Source: Cellulomonas palmilytica | GTDB taxonomy: Bacteria > Actinomycetota > Actinomycetes > Actinomycetales > Cellulomonadaceae | Reading direction: 5' to 3' | DNA length: 64,000 bases | Assembly (NCBI RefSeq): GCF_021590045.1 | Contig: NZ_CP062221.1 | Span: forward strand, 2,046,001-2,110,000 | In this document: piece after piece, positions 36,957 to 45,895 of the stretch | Position numbering within the stretch: the first letter of the stretch is position 1 | Layout of the letters: the number at the start of each line of letters is the position of its first letter | Program-made: the position numbers and the translations under genes | Notes under the pieces: model-generated | Databases searched by the model: none | Told to the model about the DNA's origin: nothing | What the model saw: only the letters and a program-made list of their open reading frames with translations

Positions 36957-38788
36957 CGGCCCCCACGAGCCCGGCCCCGGCGAGCCCCGCATTCGCGACC
37001 GCGGCGTCCGACGACCTGCTCGAGGACCCGCGCGTCGTGCGCCGACGCTCGCTCGGCCTGCTCGGCTCGCTGCTGCGGCCCGTCGCGCGCCCCGCGTGGT
37101 GGACGGTCGCGCTCGTCGTGCTCGCGCAGCTCGCCGTGGTCGCGGGGCCCGCGCTCGTCGCGTTCGGCGTCGACTCCGCGCTGCCCGCGCTCGCGGACGA
37201 CGGCGACGCGCGTCCGCTCGTGCTCGCCGCGGGCGTCTACCTCGTGCTCGCGGTCGGGGGAGGGCTGCTGTCGGCGCAGGTGGTGCGTGCGTCGGCGCGC
37301 GTGAGCCAGGCGGTGCTGCTCGACCTGCGGGGCCGGCTGTTCCGGCACACGCAGCGCCTGAGCCTGGAGTTCCACGAGCGGTACACCTCGGGCCGGATCA
37401 TCTCCCGTCAGACGTCCGACACGGACGCGCTGCGCGAGCTGCTCGACGGCGGCGTCACGACGCTCGCCTCGAGCGGGCTCGCGATGGTGTTCACCGCGAC
37501 GTCGCTCGCGCTGCTCGACTGGCGCAGCGGCCTGGTGCTGCTCGTCGCGGTGGTGCCGGGCGTGGTGCTCACGCGTTGGTTCCAGCTGCGCTCGCAGACG
37601 CAGTACCGCCTCAACCGCACCGCGGTCGCGCGGGTGATCGTGCGGTTCGTCGAGACGATGACGGGCATCCGCGCGGTCCAGGCGTTCCGCCGCGAGCAGG
37701 CCGCCGACCGCGTGTACGGCGACGAGGCCGAGGTGTACCGCCGCACGACGGCCGAGGCGATCCGCGTCAACGGCGTGTTCGACACGGGCCTGACGCTGAT
37801 CGGGAACGTCACCGTGGCGGCGGTGCTGCTCGTGGGCGGGCTGCGCGTGCTCGACGAGGGCCTGGACGTGGGCGTGCTCGTCGCGGCGGTGCTGTACGCG
37901 CGGCGCTTCTTCCAGCCGCTGCAGCAGATCGGCATGTTCTACAACTCGTTCCAGTCGGCGACGGCGGCGCTCGAGAAGCTGTCCGCGCTGCTCGCGCAGG
38001 AGCCGTCGGTGCCGGACCCCCAGCACCCGGTCGCGCTGCGCGAGGTGCGTGGCGACGTGCGGTTCGCGGGCGTGGAGTTCGGGTACGGCGACGGCCCGAG
38101 CGTGCTGCCGGCGCTCGACCTGCACGTGCCCGCGGGGCAGTCGCTCGCGCTCGTCGGCGAGACCGGTGCGGGCAAGTCCACGGTCGCCAAGCTGCTGGCG
38201 CGGTTCTACGACGTCCGCGCGGGCGCGGTGCTGCTCGACGGCGTCGACGTGCGCGACGTCGCGCCCGACGACCTGCGCCGCGCCGTCGTCATGGTCACGC
38301 AGGAGGCGTACCTGTTCTCGGGGTCGGTCGCGGCGAACATCGCGCTCGGCCGCCCGGACGCGTCGCGCGCCGAGATCGAGGCGGCGGCGCGCGCGGTCGG
38401 CGTGCACGACCTGGTCACGTCCCTGCCGGACGGCTACGACACGCTCGTCGACAAGCGCGGCGGGCGCCTGTCGGCGGGACAGCGCCAGCTCGTGTCGTTC
38501 GCGCGTGCGTTCCTGGCCGACCCGGCGGTGCTGATCCTGGACGAGGCGACGAGCTCGCTCGACGTGCCGGGGGAGGCGCTCGTGCAGCGCGGGCTGCGCA
38601 CGCTGCTCGCGGGCCGCACCGCGGTGGTGATCGCGCACCGGTTGTCGACCGTCATGGGCTCGGACCGCGTGCTCGTCGTGGACGGCGGACGCGTGGTCGA
38701 GGACGGCCCGCCGGAGGTGCTCGCGACCGGGGGCGGTCGCTTCGCGGAGCTGTACGACGACTGGCAGGCGACGCTGCGCACGGACTGA
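36953..38788 (+). CDS. ABC exporter half-transporter, subunit 2
   Basis: This 611-aa partner of the preceding gene has a six-helix membrane domain and an ATPase with Walker A LVGETGAGKST near residue 400, intact Q-loop VMVTQEAYLFSG and Walker B LILDEATSSLD with catalytic Glu. The signature is changed to RLSAGQRQ. In the dimer this weak signature faces the degenerate Walker B of subunit 1, leaving one good ATP site. It likely exports drugs or lipids. A MerR/TipA-type regulator gene is convergent just downstream. Confidence 0.92.
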   Translation: MTAPTSPAPASPAFATAASDDLLEDPRVVRRRSLGLLGSLLRPVARPAWWTVALVVLAQLAVVAGPALVAFGVDSALPALADDGDARPLVLAAGVYLVLAVGGGLLSAQVVRASARVSQAVLLDLRGRLFRHTQRLSLEFHERYTSGRIISRQTSDTDALRELLDGGVTTLASSGLAMVFTATSLALLDWRSGLVLLVAVVPGVVLTRWFQLRSQTQYRLNRTAVARVIVRFVETMTGIRAVQAFRREQAADRVYGDEAEVYRRTTAEAIRVNGVFDTGLTLIGNVTVAAVLLVGGLRVLDEGLDVGVLVAAVLYARRFFQPLQQIGMFYNSFQSATAALEKLSALLAQEPSVPDPQHPVALREVRGDVRFAGVEFGYGDGPSVLPALDLHVPAGQSLALVGETGAGKSTVAKLLARFYDVRAGAVLLDGVDVRDVAPDDLRRAVVMVTQEAYLFSGSVAANIALGRPDASRAEIEAAARAVGVHDLVTSLPDGYDTLVDKRGGRLSAGQRQLVSFARAFLADPAVLILDEATSSLDVPGEALVQRGLRTLLAGRTAVVIAHRLSTVMGSDRVLVVDGGRVVEDGPPEVLATGGGRFAELYDDWQATLRTD

Positions 38789-38828
38789 GCCCGCGCGGGT
38801 GGTCCGTCCCGGTCGTCAGCCCTGGTCG

Positions 38829-39599
38829 TCAGCCCTGGTCGTCAGGCTGGTCGGCGGCCCACTCCTGCAGCGCGGCGCGCACGAACGCCGCGCCCTGCGG
38901 TCCGCCGTACGCGGCCGCGAACCGCTCGTCGGCGACGTACATGTCGGCCAGGCCGAGCACGTAGCCGACGAGCGCGTCGGGGTGGTCGTGCGCGGGCGTG
39001 CCCGGGATGGAGCGCAGCCACGCGACGTGCCGCTCGGCCAGTGCGCGCGCCTGCGGCGAGGCGGGGTCGGTGCCCGCCTGCGCGGCGGCGGCCCAGTCGG
39101 CGTTCAGGGCGCCCGTGCGCTCCTGCCAGGACGCGCGCTCGTCGTCGGGCATGCCGCGCCACCAGGCGTCCGAGCGCGCGTACGCGTCGGCGCCCCAGCG
39201 GCGCTCGACCTCCTCGCGGTAGGTCGTGTGGTCGAAGCCGTCCAGCAGGTCGTCGGCCATGAGGGGTTCTCCGTTCTCGCGTGCGGCGATCGTCCGCTCG
39301 ACGGTCGCGACGAGGCGCGACAGCCGCTGCTGCTCGGTGCGCAGCGTGGTCAGGTGGCGGCGCAGGGCGGCGAGCTCGTCGCTCTCCTCGTCGAGGACGC
39401 GCGCGATCTCACCGAGCCCGAGGCCGAGCCGGCGCAGCAGCAGGATCCGCTGCAGCCGCACGAGCGCGTCCTCGTCGTACCAGCGGTACCCGTTGGCGGC
39501 GACGCGCGACGGCGGCAGCAGCCCCACGGCGTCGTAGTGACGCAGCGTACGGCTCGTCGTCCCGGCGAGCCGGGCGACCTCCTGGATCGACGCCTGCAT
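38829..39599 (-). CDS. MerR-family regulator with TipAS-like antibiotic-sensing domain
   Basis: This 256-aa protein has an N-terminal winged HTH (SIQEVARLAGTTSRTLRHYD), a coiled-coil dimerisation helix and a C-terminal TipAS domain from about residue 105 (WWRGMPDDERASW, HVAWLRSIPGTPAHDH). TipA-type regulators bind thiopeptides and other ligands and activate their own promoter and exporters. The ABC exporter downstream in convergent orientation is a possible target. A MerR-type inverted repeat is 43 nt upstream of the start, consistent with autoregulation. Confidence 0.88.
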   Translation of the reverse strand: MQASIQEVARLAGTTSRTLRHYDAVGLLPPSRVAANGYRWYDEDALVRLQRILLLRRLGLGLGEIARVLDEESDELAALRRHLTTLRTEQQRLSRLVATVERTIAARENGEPLMADDLLDGFDHTTYREEVERRWGADAYARSDAWWRGMPDDERASWQERTGALNADWAAAAQAGTDPASPQARALAERHVAWLRSIPGTPAHDHPDALVGYVLGLADMYVADERFAAAYGGPQGAAFVRAALQEWAADQPDDQG

Positions 39600-39641
39600 C
39601 CCGACGACCTCCTGACGTGCGGACCTGCTCCACGGTAGAAG

Positions 39642-39656
39642 TTGACGTCGCGTCAA
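39642..39656. promoter_or_regulatory. MerR-type operator upstream of the TipAS-like regulator
   Basis: TTGACG-TCG-CGTCAA is a perfect 6-bp inverted repeat, and partial symmetry continues one or two bases outward. It lies 43 nt before the regulator start codon. MerR proteins bind such sites in the promoter spacer. Confidence 0.6.
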
Positions 39657-39690
39657 GGTCAAGCGTCCGCGACGAGCATCCGCGTGACGC

Positions 39691-40341
39691 TCACGCCGCG
39701 TCGAGGTACCCCAGCACGGCCGCGACGAGCGCGTCGGGGGAGTCGACGACCGCATGTGCGCCGGCCGTCTCGAGCTCGGCCCGGTCGCCGAAGCCCCACA
39801 GCACGCCCACGCAGTCGACGCCGTGCTCGCGCGCGCCCTCGACGTCGTGCACGCGGTCGCCGACCATGACGACCCGCGCGCCCTCGGGCAGGCTCGCGAG
39901 CGCGCGGCCGATGATCTGCCCCTTGGTCTCGCTCTCGTCGTCGGGCGCCCCGAACACCGCGTCCACCAGCGGCGCGAGGTCGAGGTGCGCGAGCACGGGC
40001 ACGGCCGAGGCGTGCGGCTTCGCCGTCGCGACGACGAGCCGCGCCCCCGCGGCGCGCAGGTCGACGAGCGCGTCGCGCACGCCGTCGAACGCCTGCGCCA
40101 TGAGGGTCCCGCGCTCGTCGAGCGCACGCTGGTAGCCGGCGACGAGCGCGGCCCGCAGCTCGTCGGGGACGCCGGCGCGCCGCACGGAGTCGTGGATGGG
40201 CGGCCCGATGAACGAGCGGAGCACGGCCTCGTCGGGCAGGTCGAGCCCGACGCCGCGGAAGCCGTCGGTGAGCGCGTGCAGCGCCCCGGGCCACGAGTCG
40301 ATCAGGGTCCCGTCCAGGTCGAGCAGCACCACGCGTTCCAC
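39691..40341 (-). CDS. HAD-superfamily hydrolase (phosphoglycolate phosphatase-like)
   Basis: This 216-aa HAD phosphatase has motif I DLDGTLIDS with the nucleophile Asp, motif II in VVATAKPHAS, a Lys in ETKGQII and motif III in MVGDRVHDVEGA. A helical cap follows motif I. The substrate is unknown; phosphoglycolate or a similar small phosphate ester is typical. It resembles the HAD encoded at 41540-42211 throughout, including the stretch FIGPPIHDSVRRAGVPDEL versus its counterpart, so they look like paralogues. Confidence 0.87.
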   Translation of the reverse strand: MERVVLLDLDGTLIDSWPGALHALTDGFRGVGLDLPDEAVLRSFIGPPIHDSVRRAGVPDELRAALVAGYQRALDERGTLMAQAFDGVRDALVDLRAAGARLVVATAKPHASAVPVLAHLDLAPLVDAVFGAPDDESETKGQIIGRALASLPEGARVVMVGDRVHDVEGAREHGVDCVGVLWGFGDRAELETAGAHAVVDSPDALVAAVLGYLDAA

Positions 40342-40460
40342 GCGGTGATCCTGCCACCCGGGAGGGCGCCCGCCGCGCGGGTGACCGTGTGAGAGCGATG
40401 TGCGCTGATGGGCACGTGGCGGCAACCTCGCTGCAACACCTGCTGCCTAGCGTGCGGGAC

Positions 40461-41474
40461 GTGACGACCACCGCCGTCCGCGACCGCGTGCGCGACGACT
40501 TCGGGCTCGACGTCGAGACCCTCGAGCCCGTGACCACGCACGCCACCGCCCGGCTGTGGCGGGCGACCGTCGGGGCGTGCCGCTACGCGGTGCGCTGGAC
40601 GTCGGCGACGACGCCCGCGGCGCAGGTCGCGCTCGCGCTGGCCCGCACGATCCCGCAGCGCCCGCAGGACGTCGTGCCCGGCCCGGCCGCGCTCGCCCCG
40701 CCGCTCCTCACGCGGCGCGGAGCCCCGGCGACGGACCACGACGGGGGGCGGTTGTCGGTCGCGCCGTGGCTCGACGGCCCGAACGGCCGCGACGTGCCGC
40801 TCACGCCGCCGCAGTGGACCGCGTTCGGCCGGCTCGTCGCGCGGGTGCACGCGCTCACGCCGACGAGCGTGCCCGGCCTGACGCGCGAGTCCTTCGACCC
40901 CGGGCCGGAGCTCGCGCGGGCCGCCGCGGTGGACGACGAGGTGGCGCGCGCGGCGCAGGGCGCGGCGGACGTGGTCACCGACGTGGTCACCGAGGTGGCC
41001 GCCGAGACGTGGCTCGCGGCCCGGCCCCGGACCGCCCTCGTGCGTGCCCGCGCGGAGCGCGTGGGGCACCGCCTGCGCGACCAGGGCCGCGACGTTCCGC
41101 TCGTCGTCTGCCACGCCGACGCCCACGTGGGTCACGTGGTCGCGACCGGCCCGCGCGACGTCGCGCTGCTGGACTGGGAGCGCGCGTACCTGGCACCCCC
41201 CGAGCACGACCTGCTCTTCGTGCTCGGGGGAGTGCTGCCCGGCCTGCCCGTGACGGTCGAGCAGTCGGCGGCGTTCTTCACCGGCTACGGCCGCGTCGAC
41301 ATCGACGCCGAGCGGCTCGCGTACGCCCGGTGCGTCCGCGCGCTGCAGGACCTGGCGGCCGCTGTGCGCACCGCGCTCGACGTCGAGGTCCCCGACGAGC
41401 GTCGCGTCGCCGCGCTCGGCGACCTGACCGGGCACCTCGGGCCGGGCGGCGTGGTCGCGGCCGCGCTCGAGTGA
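40461..41474 (+). CDS. Phosphotransferase (aminoglycoside/choline kinase fold)
   Basis: This 337-aa protein has an APH-type catalytic region: CHADAHVGH with His218, catalytic Asp220, and LLDWERAY with Asp238. The Asn normally found in HxDxxxxN is His225 here. The role could be small-molecule phosphorylation or resistance; the substrate is unknown. I chose GTG 40461 because CCTAGCGT lies 8 nt before it, giving a leaderless start; GTG 40452 and an upstream ATG are alternatives. It sits between two paralogous HAD genes on the opposite strand, suggesting a kinase/phosphatase grouping. Confidence 0.78.
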   Translation: MTTTAVRDRVRDDFGLDVETLEPVTTHATARLWRATVGACRYAVRWTSATTPAAQVALALARTIPQRPQDVVPGPAALAPPLLTRRGAPATDHDGGRLSVAPWLDGPNGRDVPLTPPQWTAFGRLVARVHALTPTSVPGLTRESFDPGPELARAAAVDDEVARAAQGAADVVTDVVTEVAAETWLAARPRTALVRARAERVGHRLRDQGRDVPLVVCHADAHVGHVVATGPRDVALLDWERAYLAPPEHDLLFVLGGVLPGLPVTVEQSAAFFTGYGRVDIDAERLAYARCVRALQDLAAAVRTALDVEVPDERRVAALGDLTGHLGPGGVVAAALE

Positions 41475-41539
41475 GACCGCGGGTCGACGCGAGCTCGTCG
41501 GGTCGCCGTCGCGTCGCCGTCGGGTCGCCGTCGGGAGAG

Positions 41540-42211
41540 TCAGGCGTACGCGCGCGCCAGCAGGTCGAGCGCGGCGCGCGGCAGGTCCGCGGTGTCGTCG
41601 ACGAGCGCGTCGGCGTCGGCGAGCTCGCCGGGCTCGGCGTAGCCCCACGTGACCCCGAGGCACGGCAGGCCGTGCGCGTGCGCGCCCACGACGTCGTGGC
41701 TGCGGTCGCCGACCATGACCGCGGGCCCGTGGCCGGGCACGCTCGCGAGCGCGTCCGCGATGACGAGCGCCTTCGAGCTCGGCACCTCGTCGGGCGGGGC
41801 GCCGAACACGCCGTCCACGAGCGCGTCGACCCCCAGGTACGCGCACACCGGGTCGGCCCGGACCTGCGGCTTGGACGTGGCGACCAGCAGCGTGCAGCCC
41901 GCGGCGCGCAGCGCCCGCAACGCGTCCAGCACCCCGGGGTACGCGCGCGTCAGGCGCAGCGCGCCCGCGTCGTAGTGCGCGCGGTACGCGGTCAGCGCGT
42001 GCGGCACGAGCTCGTCGGGCACGCCGTGCGCGCGCAGGCTGTCCGGCAGCGGCGGGCCGACGAACGAGAGCAGCTCGGCGGGCGTGGGGACGGGCAGCCC
42101 GAGCGCGCGGTAGGCCACCGCGACGCTCGCGGTGATGCCGGGTGCGGACTCGCTGAGGGTGCCGTCGAGGTCGAGCAGCACGACGGGCGGGGCGCCGAGG
42201 TCGGTGGTCAC
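41540..42211 (-). CDS. HAD-superfamily hydrolase (phosphoglycolate phosphatase-like), paralogue
   Basis: This 223-aa HAD phosphatase has DLDGTLSES (motif I), VATSKPQVR (motif II), PSSKALVI (Lys) and MVGDRSHDVVGA (motif III). It shares cap and core segments with the protein encoded at 39691-40341, such as FVGPPLPDSLRAHGVPDEL. GTG 42211 is the start, 65 nt from the T-box promoter side of ileS on the other strand. Confidence 0.87.
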   Translation of the reverse strand: MTTDLGAPPVVLLDLDGTLSESAPGITASVAVAYRALGLPVPTPAELLSFVGPPLPDSLRAHGVPDELVPHALTAYRAHYDAGALRLTRAYPGVLDALRALRAAGCTLLVATSKPQVRADPVCAYLGVDALVDGVFGAPPDEVPSSKALVIADALASVPGHGPAVMVGDRSHDVVGAHAHGLPCLGVTWGYAEPGELADADALVDDTADLPRAALDLLARAYA

Positions 42212-42276
42212 AGTCGAGCACTATGCCAAGGACTGTCCGCGGGGCGTGGTCGGGGCCCTGGGCTACCCTGGTCGCA

Positions 42277-42541
42277 CAGGCACCGATCCGGCCATCACCG
42301 GGGAGCCTCCGGAAGAACGGGTCGCCCGCACGGGCGGTCTCACTAGAACCGGACGGGTAGGCCCGTCACAGCCGTCACGAGTGGTCGACACGCCGTCGTC
42401 CGCCCGGTGCGACGCACCGGTCCGGGCACGACGAGCCGGCAAGCGGGGTGGTACCGCGGTGGTCCCGGGCGGTCCGGGGCGATCGTCCCCGTGGCCGAGC
42501 GACGCACGCACCAGCACGTGCCGACCACAGGAGACACCCCG
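42277..42541 (+). promoter_or_regulatory. Ile-specific T-box riboswitch (ultrashort stem I) for ileS
   Basis: The actinobacterial ileS T-box pattern is present: an ATC specifier at 42294-42296 followed by ACCGGGGAGCC, then CTCCGGAAGAACGG. The T-box loop GGGGTGGTACCGCGG is at 42445-42459. A -10-like TACCCT (42264-42269) sits just before the 5' end. In this phylum such elements sense uncharged tRNA-Ile and usually control translation. The RBS AGGAG (about 42529) is near the end. The exact ends are estimated. Confidence 0.92.
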
Positions 42542-45500
42542 GTGACCGATCGTCACTACCCGTTGCACCGCGACGAGCCCGTCGCGCCCTCTCCCGACCT
42601 GCCCGCGCTCGAGCGTGAGGTGCTCGCGCACTGGGAGGCCGACGGCACGTTCCAGGCGTCGATCGACCGGAGGGACGCGGGTGAGAACGGCAGCAACGAG
42701 TACGTCTTCTACGACGGCCCGCCGTTCGCCAACGGCCTGCCCCACTACGGGCACCTGCTGACGGGTTACGCCAAGGACGTCGTCCCGCGCTACCAGACGA
42801 TGAAGGGCCGCCGCGTCGAGCGTCGGTTCGGCTGGGACACGCACGGTCTGCCCGCGGAGCTCGAGGCGCAGCGCCTGCTGGGCATCAAGGACAAGGCCCA
42901 GATCGAGGAGATGGGCATCGCGGCGTTCAACGCGGCGTGCCGCGACTCGGTGCTGAAGTACACCCAGGAGTGGCGCGAGTACGTGACGCGCCAGGCGCGC
43001 TGGGTCGACTTCGACAACGACTACAAGACGCTCGACGTCTCGTTCATGGAGTCCGTCATCTGGGGCTTCAAGCAGCTGTACGACAAGGGGCTGGCGTACG
43101 AGGGCTACCGCGTCCTGCCGTACTGCTGGGTCGACGAGACGCCGCTGTCGAACCACGAGCTGCGCATGGACGACGACGTGTACGCGAGCCGCCAGGACCC
43201 GGCGCTCACCGTCGGCGTGCGGCTCGAGTCCGGCGAGCTCGCGCTCGTCTGGACGACGACGCCGTGGACGCTGCCGAGCAACCTGGCGATCGCGGTCGGC
43301 CCCGACGTCGAGTACGTGACGGTCGAGCCCGCGCCCGACTCGCCGTTCGGCCAGGCGCACCCCGGCGAGCGCGTGCTGCTCGCGGCGCCGCGCCTCGCCG
43401 CGTACGCGCGCGAGCTCGGCGAGGCCACCGTCGTCGCGACCACGCTCGGCCGTGACCTCGCGGGCCGGCGCTACACGCCGCCGTTCGACTACTTCGTCGG
43501 GCACGAGAACGCGCACCAGGTGCTGGTCGCGGACTTCGTGACGACCGAGGACGGCTCGGGCCTGGTCCACCTCGCGCCCGCGTTCGGCGAGGACGACATG
43601 ACGGCGTGCGACGCGGCGGGCATCGCCGCGGTCGTGCCGGTCGACGACGGGGGCCGGTTCACCGCGCTCGTCGGCGACTACGCCGGGCAGCAGGTGTTCG
43701 ACGCGAACAAGCCGATCATCGCGGACCTCAAGGCGGGCACGGGCCCGCTCGAGCGCGTCGCGGCGGAGCGGCGCGCGCTCGTCGTGCGGCACGAGACGTA
43801 CGAGCACTCCTACCCGCACTGCTGGCGCTGCCGGAACCCGCTGATCTACAAGGCGGTCTCGTCGTGGTTCGTGCGCGTCACGGACTTCCGCGACCGCATG
43901 GTCGAGCTCAACCAGGAGATCACCTGGGTCCCGGAGCACATCAAGGACGGCCAGTTCGGCAAGTGGCTGTCGGGTGCGCGCGACTGGTCCATCAGCCGCA
44001 ACCGCTACTGGGGCACGCCGATCCCGGTGTGGGTCTCGGACGACCCGACGTACCCGCGTGTCGACGCGTACGGCTCGCTCGCCGAGCTCGAGCGCGACTT
44101 CGGGCGCGTCCCGACGAACGAGGCCGGTGAGCCGGACCTGCACCGCCCGTTCATCGACGAGCTCACGCGCCCGAACCCGGACGACCCGACGGGCGCCTCG
44201 ACGATGCGCCGCATCCCGGACGTGCTCGACGTCTGGTTCGACTCGGGCTCGATGCCGTTCGCCCAGGTGCACTACCCGTTCGAGAACCGCGAGTGGTTCG
44301 AGCACCACTACCCGGGCGACTTCATCGTCGAGTACATCGGGCAGACGCGCGGCTGGTTCTACACGCTGCACGTGCTGGCCACGGCGATCTTCGACCGCCC
44401 GTCGTTCCGCAACGTCATGTGCCACGGGATCGTGCTGGGCGACGACGGCCGCAAGGCGTCCAAGTCGCTGCGCAACTTCCCGGACCCGGTCGAGATGTGG
44501 GACGTGTACGGCTCCGACGCGGTGCGCTGGTCGCTCATGTCGAGCCCGATCCTGCGCGGCGGGAACCTCATCGTCGCGGAGGAGGGCATCCGTGACGGCG
44601 TCCGCCAGGTGCTGCTCCCGCTGTGGAGCACGTACTACTTCTTCACGCTGTACGCGGGTGCCGCGAACGGCGGGGCGGGCCTGACGGCGCGCCTCGTCGA
44701 CGAGCAGAGCGCGGGAGCGCTGCGCACGGCCGACCGTGACCTGCTGGCGCGCACGCGCGAGCTCGTCGTGGCGGTGACCGAGCGGCTCGACGAGTACGAC
44801 GTGTCGGGGGCGTGCGAGGCGGTGCGCCAGCACCTCGACGTGCTGACGAACTGGTACGTGCGCACGCAGCGGCAGCGGTTCTGGGACGAGGACGCCGCGG
44901 CGTTCGACACGCTGTACACCGCGCTCGAGACGCTCACGCGCGTCATGGCCCCGCTCGCGCCGCTCGTCACGGAGGAGATCTGGCGCGGCCTGACCGGCGG
45001 GCGCAGCGTGCACCTGACGGACTGGCCGACCCCGCAGGAGATCGTGACGAGGCCCGGTCAGGGTGCGTCGAGCCTCGCGGACCACGCGGCCCCCACGGGC
45101 GCGGAGTTCACCGACGCCGAGCTCGTCGCCGCGATGGACCGCGTGCGCGAGATCGTCTCGACGACGCTCGGCCTGCGCAAGGCGAGCGGGCTGCGTGTGC
45201 GCCAGCCGCTGCGCGAGCTGCGCGTCGCGATCCCGTACCCGCGGCTCGCGCTGCCGTTCGCGGACCTCATCGCGTCCGAGGTCAACGTCAGGAACGTCGT
45301 CGTGCACTCCGTCGACGACGCGGCGGCCTCGGAGTACGGGGTGTGGACGCGGCTCGACGTGAACGCGCGTGCGGCCGGCCCGCGCCTCGGCAGGGCCGTG
45401 CAGGGCGTGATCCGTGCGGCCAAGGCGGGCGACTGGGAGCAGACGGCGGACGGCGTCGTCGTGCGCACGCCGGACGGCGACGTGCCGCTGCTCGAGACCG

Positions 45501-45838
45501 AGTACAAGCTCGTCGCGGCGGTGCGGGACGAGGAGGGCGACGAGGTCGCGGCCGCCGTGCTGCCCGAGCGCGGGTTCGTCGTGCTCGACATCGCGCTCGA
45601 CGACGAGCTGCGCGCCGAGGGCTACGCGCGCGACGTGGTGCGTGCCGTGCAGGACGCGCGCAAGGCCGCCGGCCTGCACGTCGCGGACCGGATCGCGCTC
45701 GCGCTCACGGTCCCGGCCGAGCACGTCGCGGACGTCGAGGCGCACCGCGGCTTCGTGGCCGACGAGACGCTCGCGGTCCAGCTCACGGTGACGGCGGGCG
45801 CGGCGCTCGACGTCGCGGTCCGCAAGCACGAGGCCTGA
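42542..45838 (+). CDS. ileS: Isoleucyl-tRNA synthetase
   Basis: This class Ia synthetase of 1098 aa charges tRNA-Ile and edits valine. The HIGH motif is HYGH at residues 68-71, and the surrounding [12 protein letters not shown] and [11 protein letters not shown] place it in the eukaryotic-like IleS2 branch, often mupirocin-tolerant. The KMSKS motif reads KASKS at 638-642, with Ala for Met. The editing domain and C-terminal anticodon domain are present. GTG 42542 is preceded by an AGGAG site at the end of the T-box leader. A bidirectional terminator follows. Confidence 0.96.
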   Translation: MTDRHYPLHRDEPVAPSPDLPALEREVLAHWEADGTFQASIDRRDAGENGSNEYVFYDGPPFANGLPHYGHLLTGYAKDVVPRYQTMKGRRVERRFGWDTHGLPAELEAQRLLGIKDKAQIEEMGIAAFNAACRDSVLKYTQEWREYVTRQARWVDFDNDYKTLDVSFMESVIWGFKQLYDKGLAYEGYRVLPYCWVDETPLSNHELRMDDDVYASRQDPALTVGVRLESGELALVWTTTPWTLPSNLAIAVGPDVEYVTVEPAPDSPFGQAHPGERVLLAAPRLAAYARELGEATVVATTLGRDLAGRRYTPPFDYFVGHENAHQVLVADFVTTEDGSGLVHLAPAFGEDDMTACDAAGIAAVVPVDDGGRFTALVGDYAGQQVFDANKPIIADLKAGTGPLERVAAERRALVVRHETYEHSYPHCWRCRNPLIYKAVSSWFVRVTDFRDRMVELNQEITWVPEHIKDGQFGKWLSGARDWSISRNRYWGTPIPVWVSDDPTYPRVDAYGSLAELERDFGRVPTNEAGEPDLHRPFIDELTRPNPDDPTGASTMRRIPDVLDVWFDSGSMPFAQVHYPFENREWFEHHYPGDFIVEYIGQTRGWFYTLHVLATAIFDRPSFRNVMCHGIVLGDDGRKASKSLRNFPDPVEMWDVYGSDAVRWSLMSSPILRGGNLIVAEEGIRDGVRQVLLPLWSTYYFFTLYAGAANGGAGLTARLVDEQSAGALRTADRDLLARTRELVVAVTERLDEYDVSGACEAVRQHLDVLTNWYVRTQRQRFWDEDAAAFDTLYTALETLTRVMAPLAPLVTEEIWRGLTGGRSVHLTDWPTPQEIVTRPGQGASSLADHAAPTGAEFTDAELVAAMDRVREIVSTTLGLRKASGLRVRQPLRELRVAIPYPRLALPFADLIASEVNVRNVVVHSVDDAAASEYGVWTRLDVNARAAGPRLGRAVQGVIRAAKAGDWEQTADGVVVRTPDGDVPLLETEYKLVAAVRDEEGDEVAAAVLPERGFVVLDIALDDELRAEGYARDVVRAVQDARKAAGLHVADRIALALTVPAEHVADVEAHRGFVADETLAVQLTVTAGAALDVAVRKHEA

Positions 45839-45839
45839 C

Positions 45840-45886
45840 CAGGACGGCGGCGCGGGAGCCCACCGTGGCCCCGCGCCGTCGTCCTG
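45840..45886. terminator. Bidirectional terminator between ileS and the beta-helix gene
   Basis: Arms 45840-45856 and 45870-45886 form a 17-bp stem with one G-T pair around a 13-nt loop. The two convergent genes end on either side, at 45838 and 45896. Confidence 0.8.
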
Positions 45887-45895
45887 CGCCCGGGC

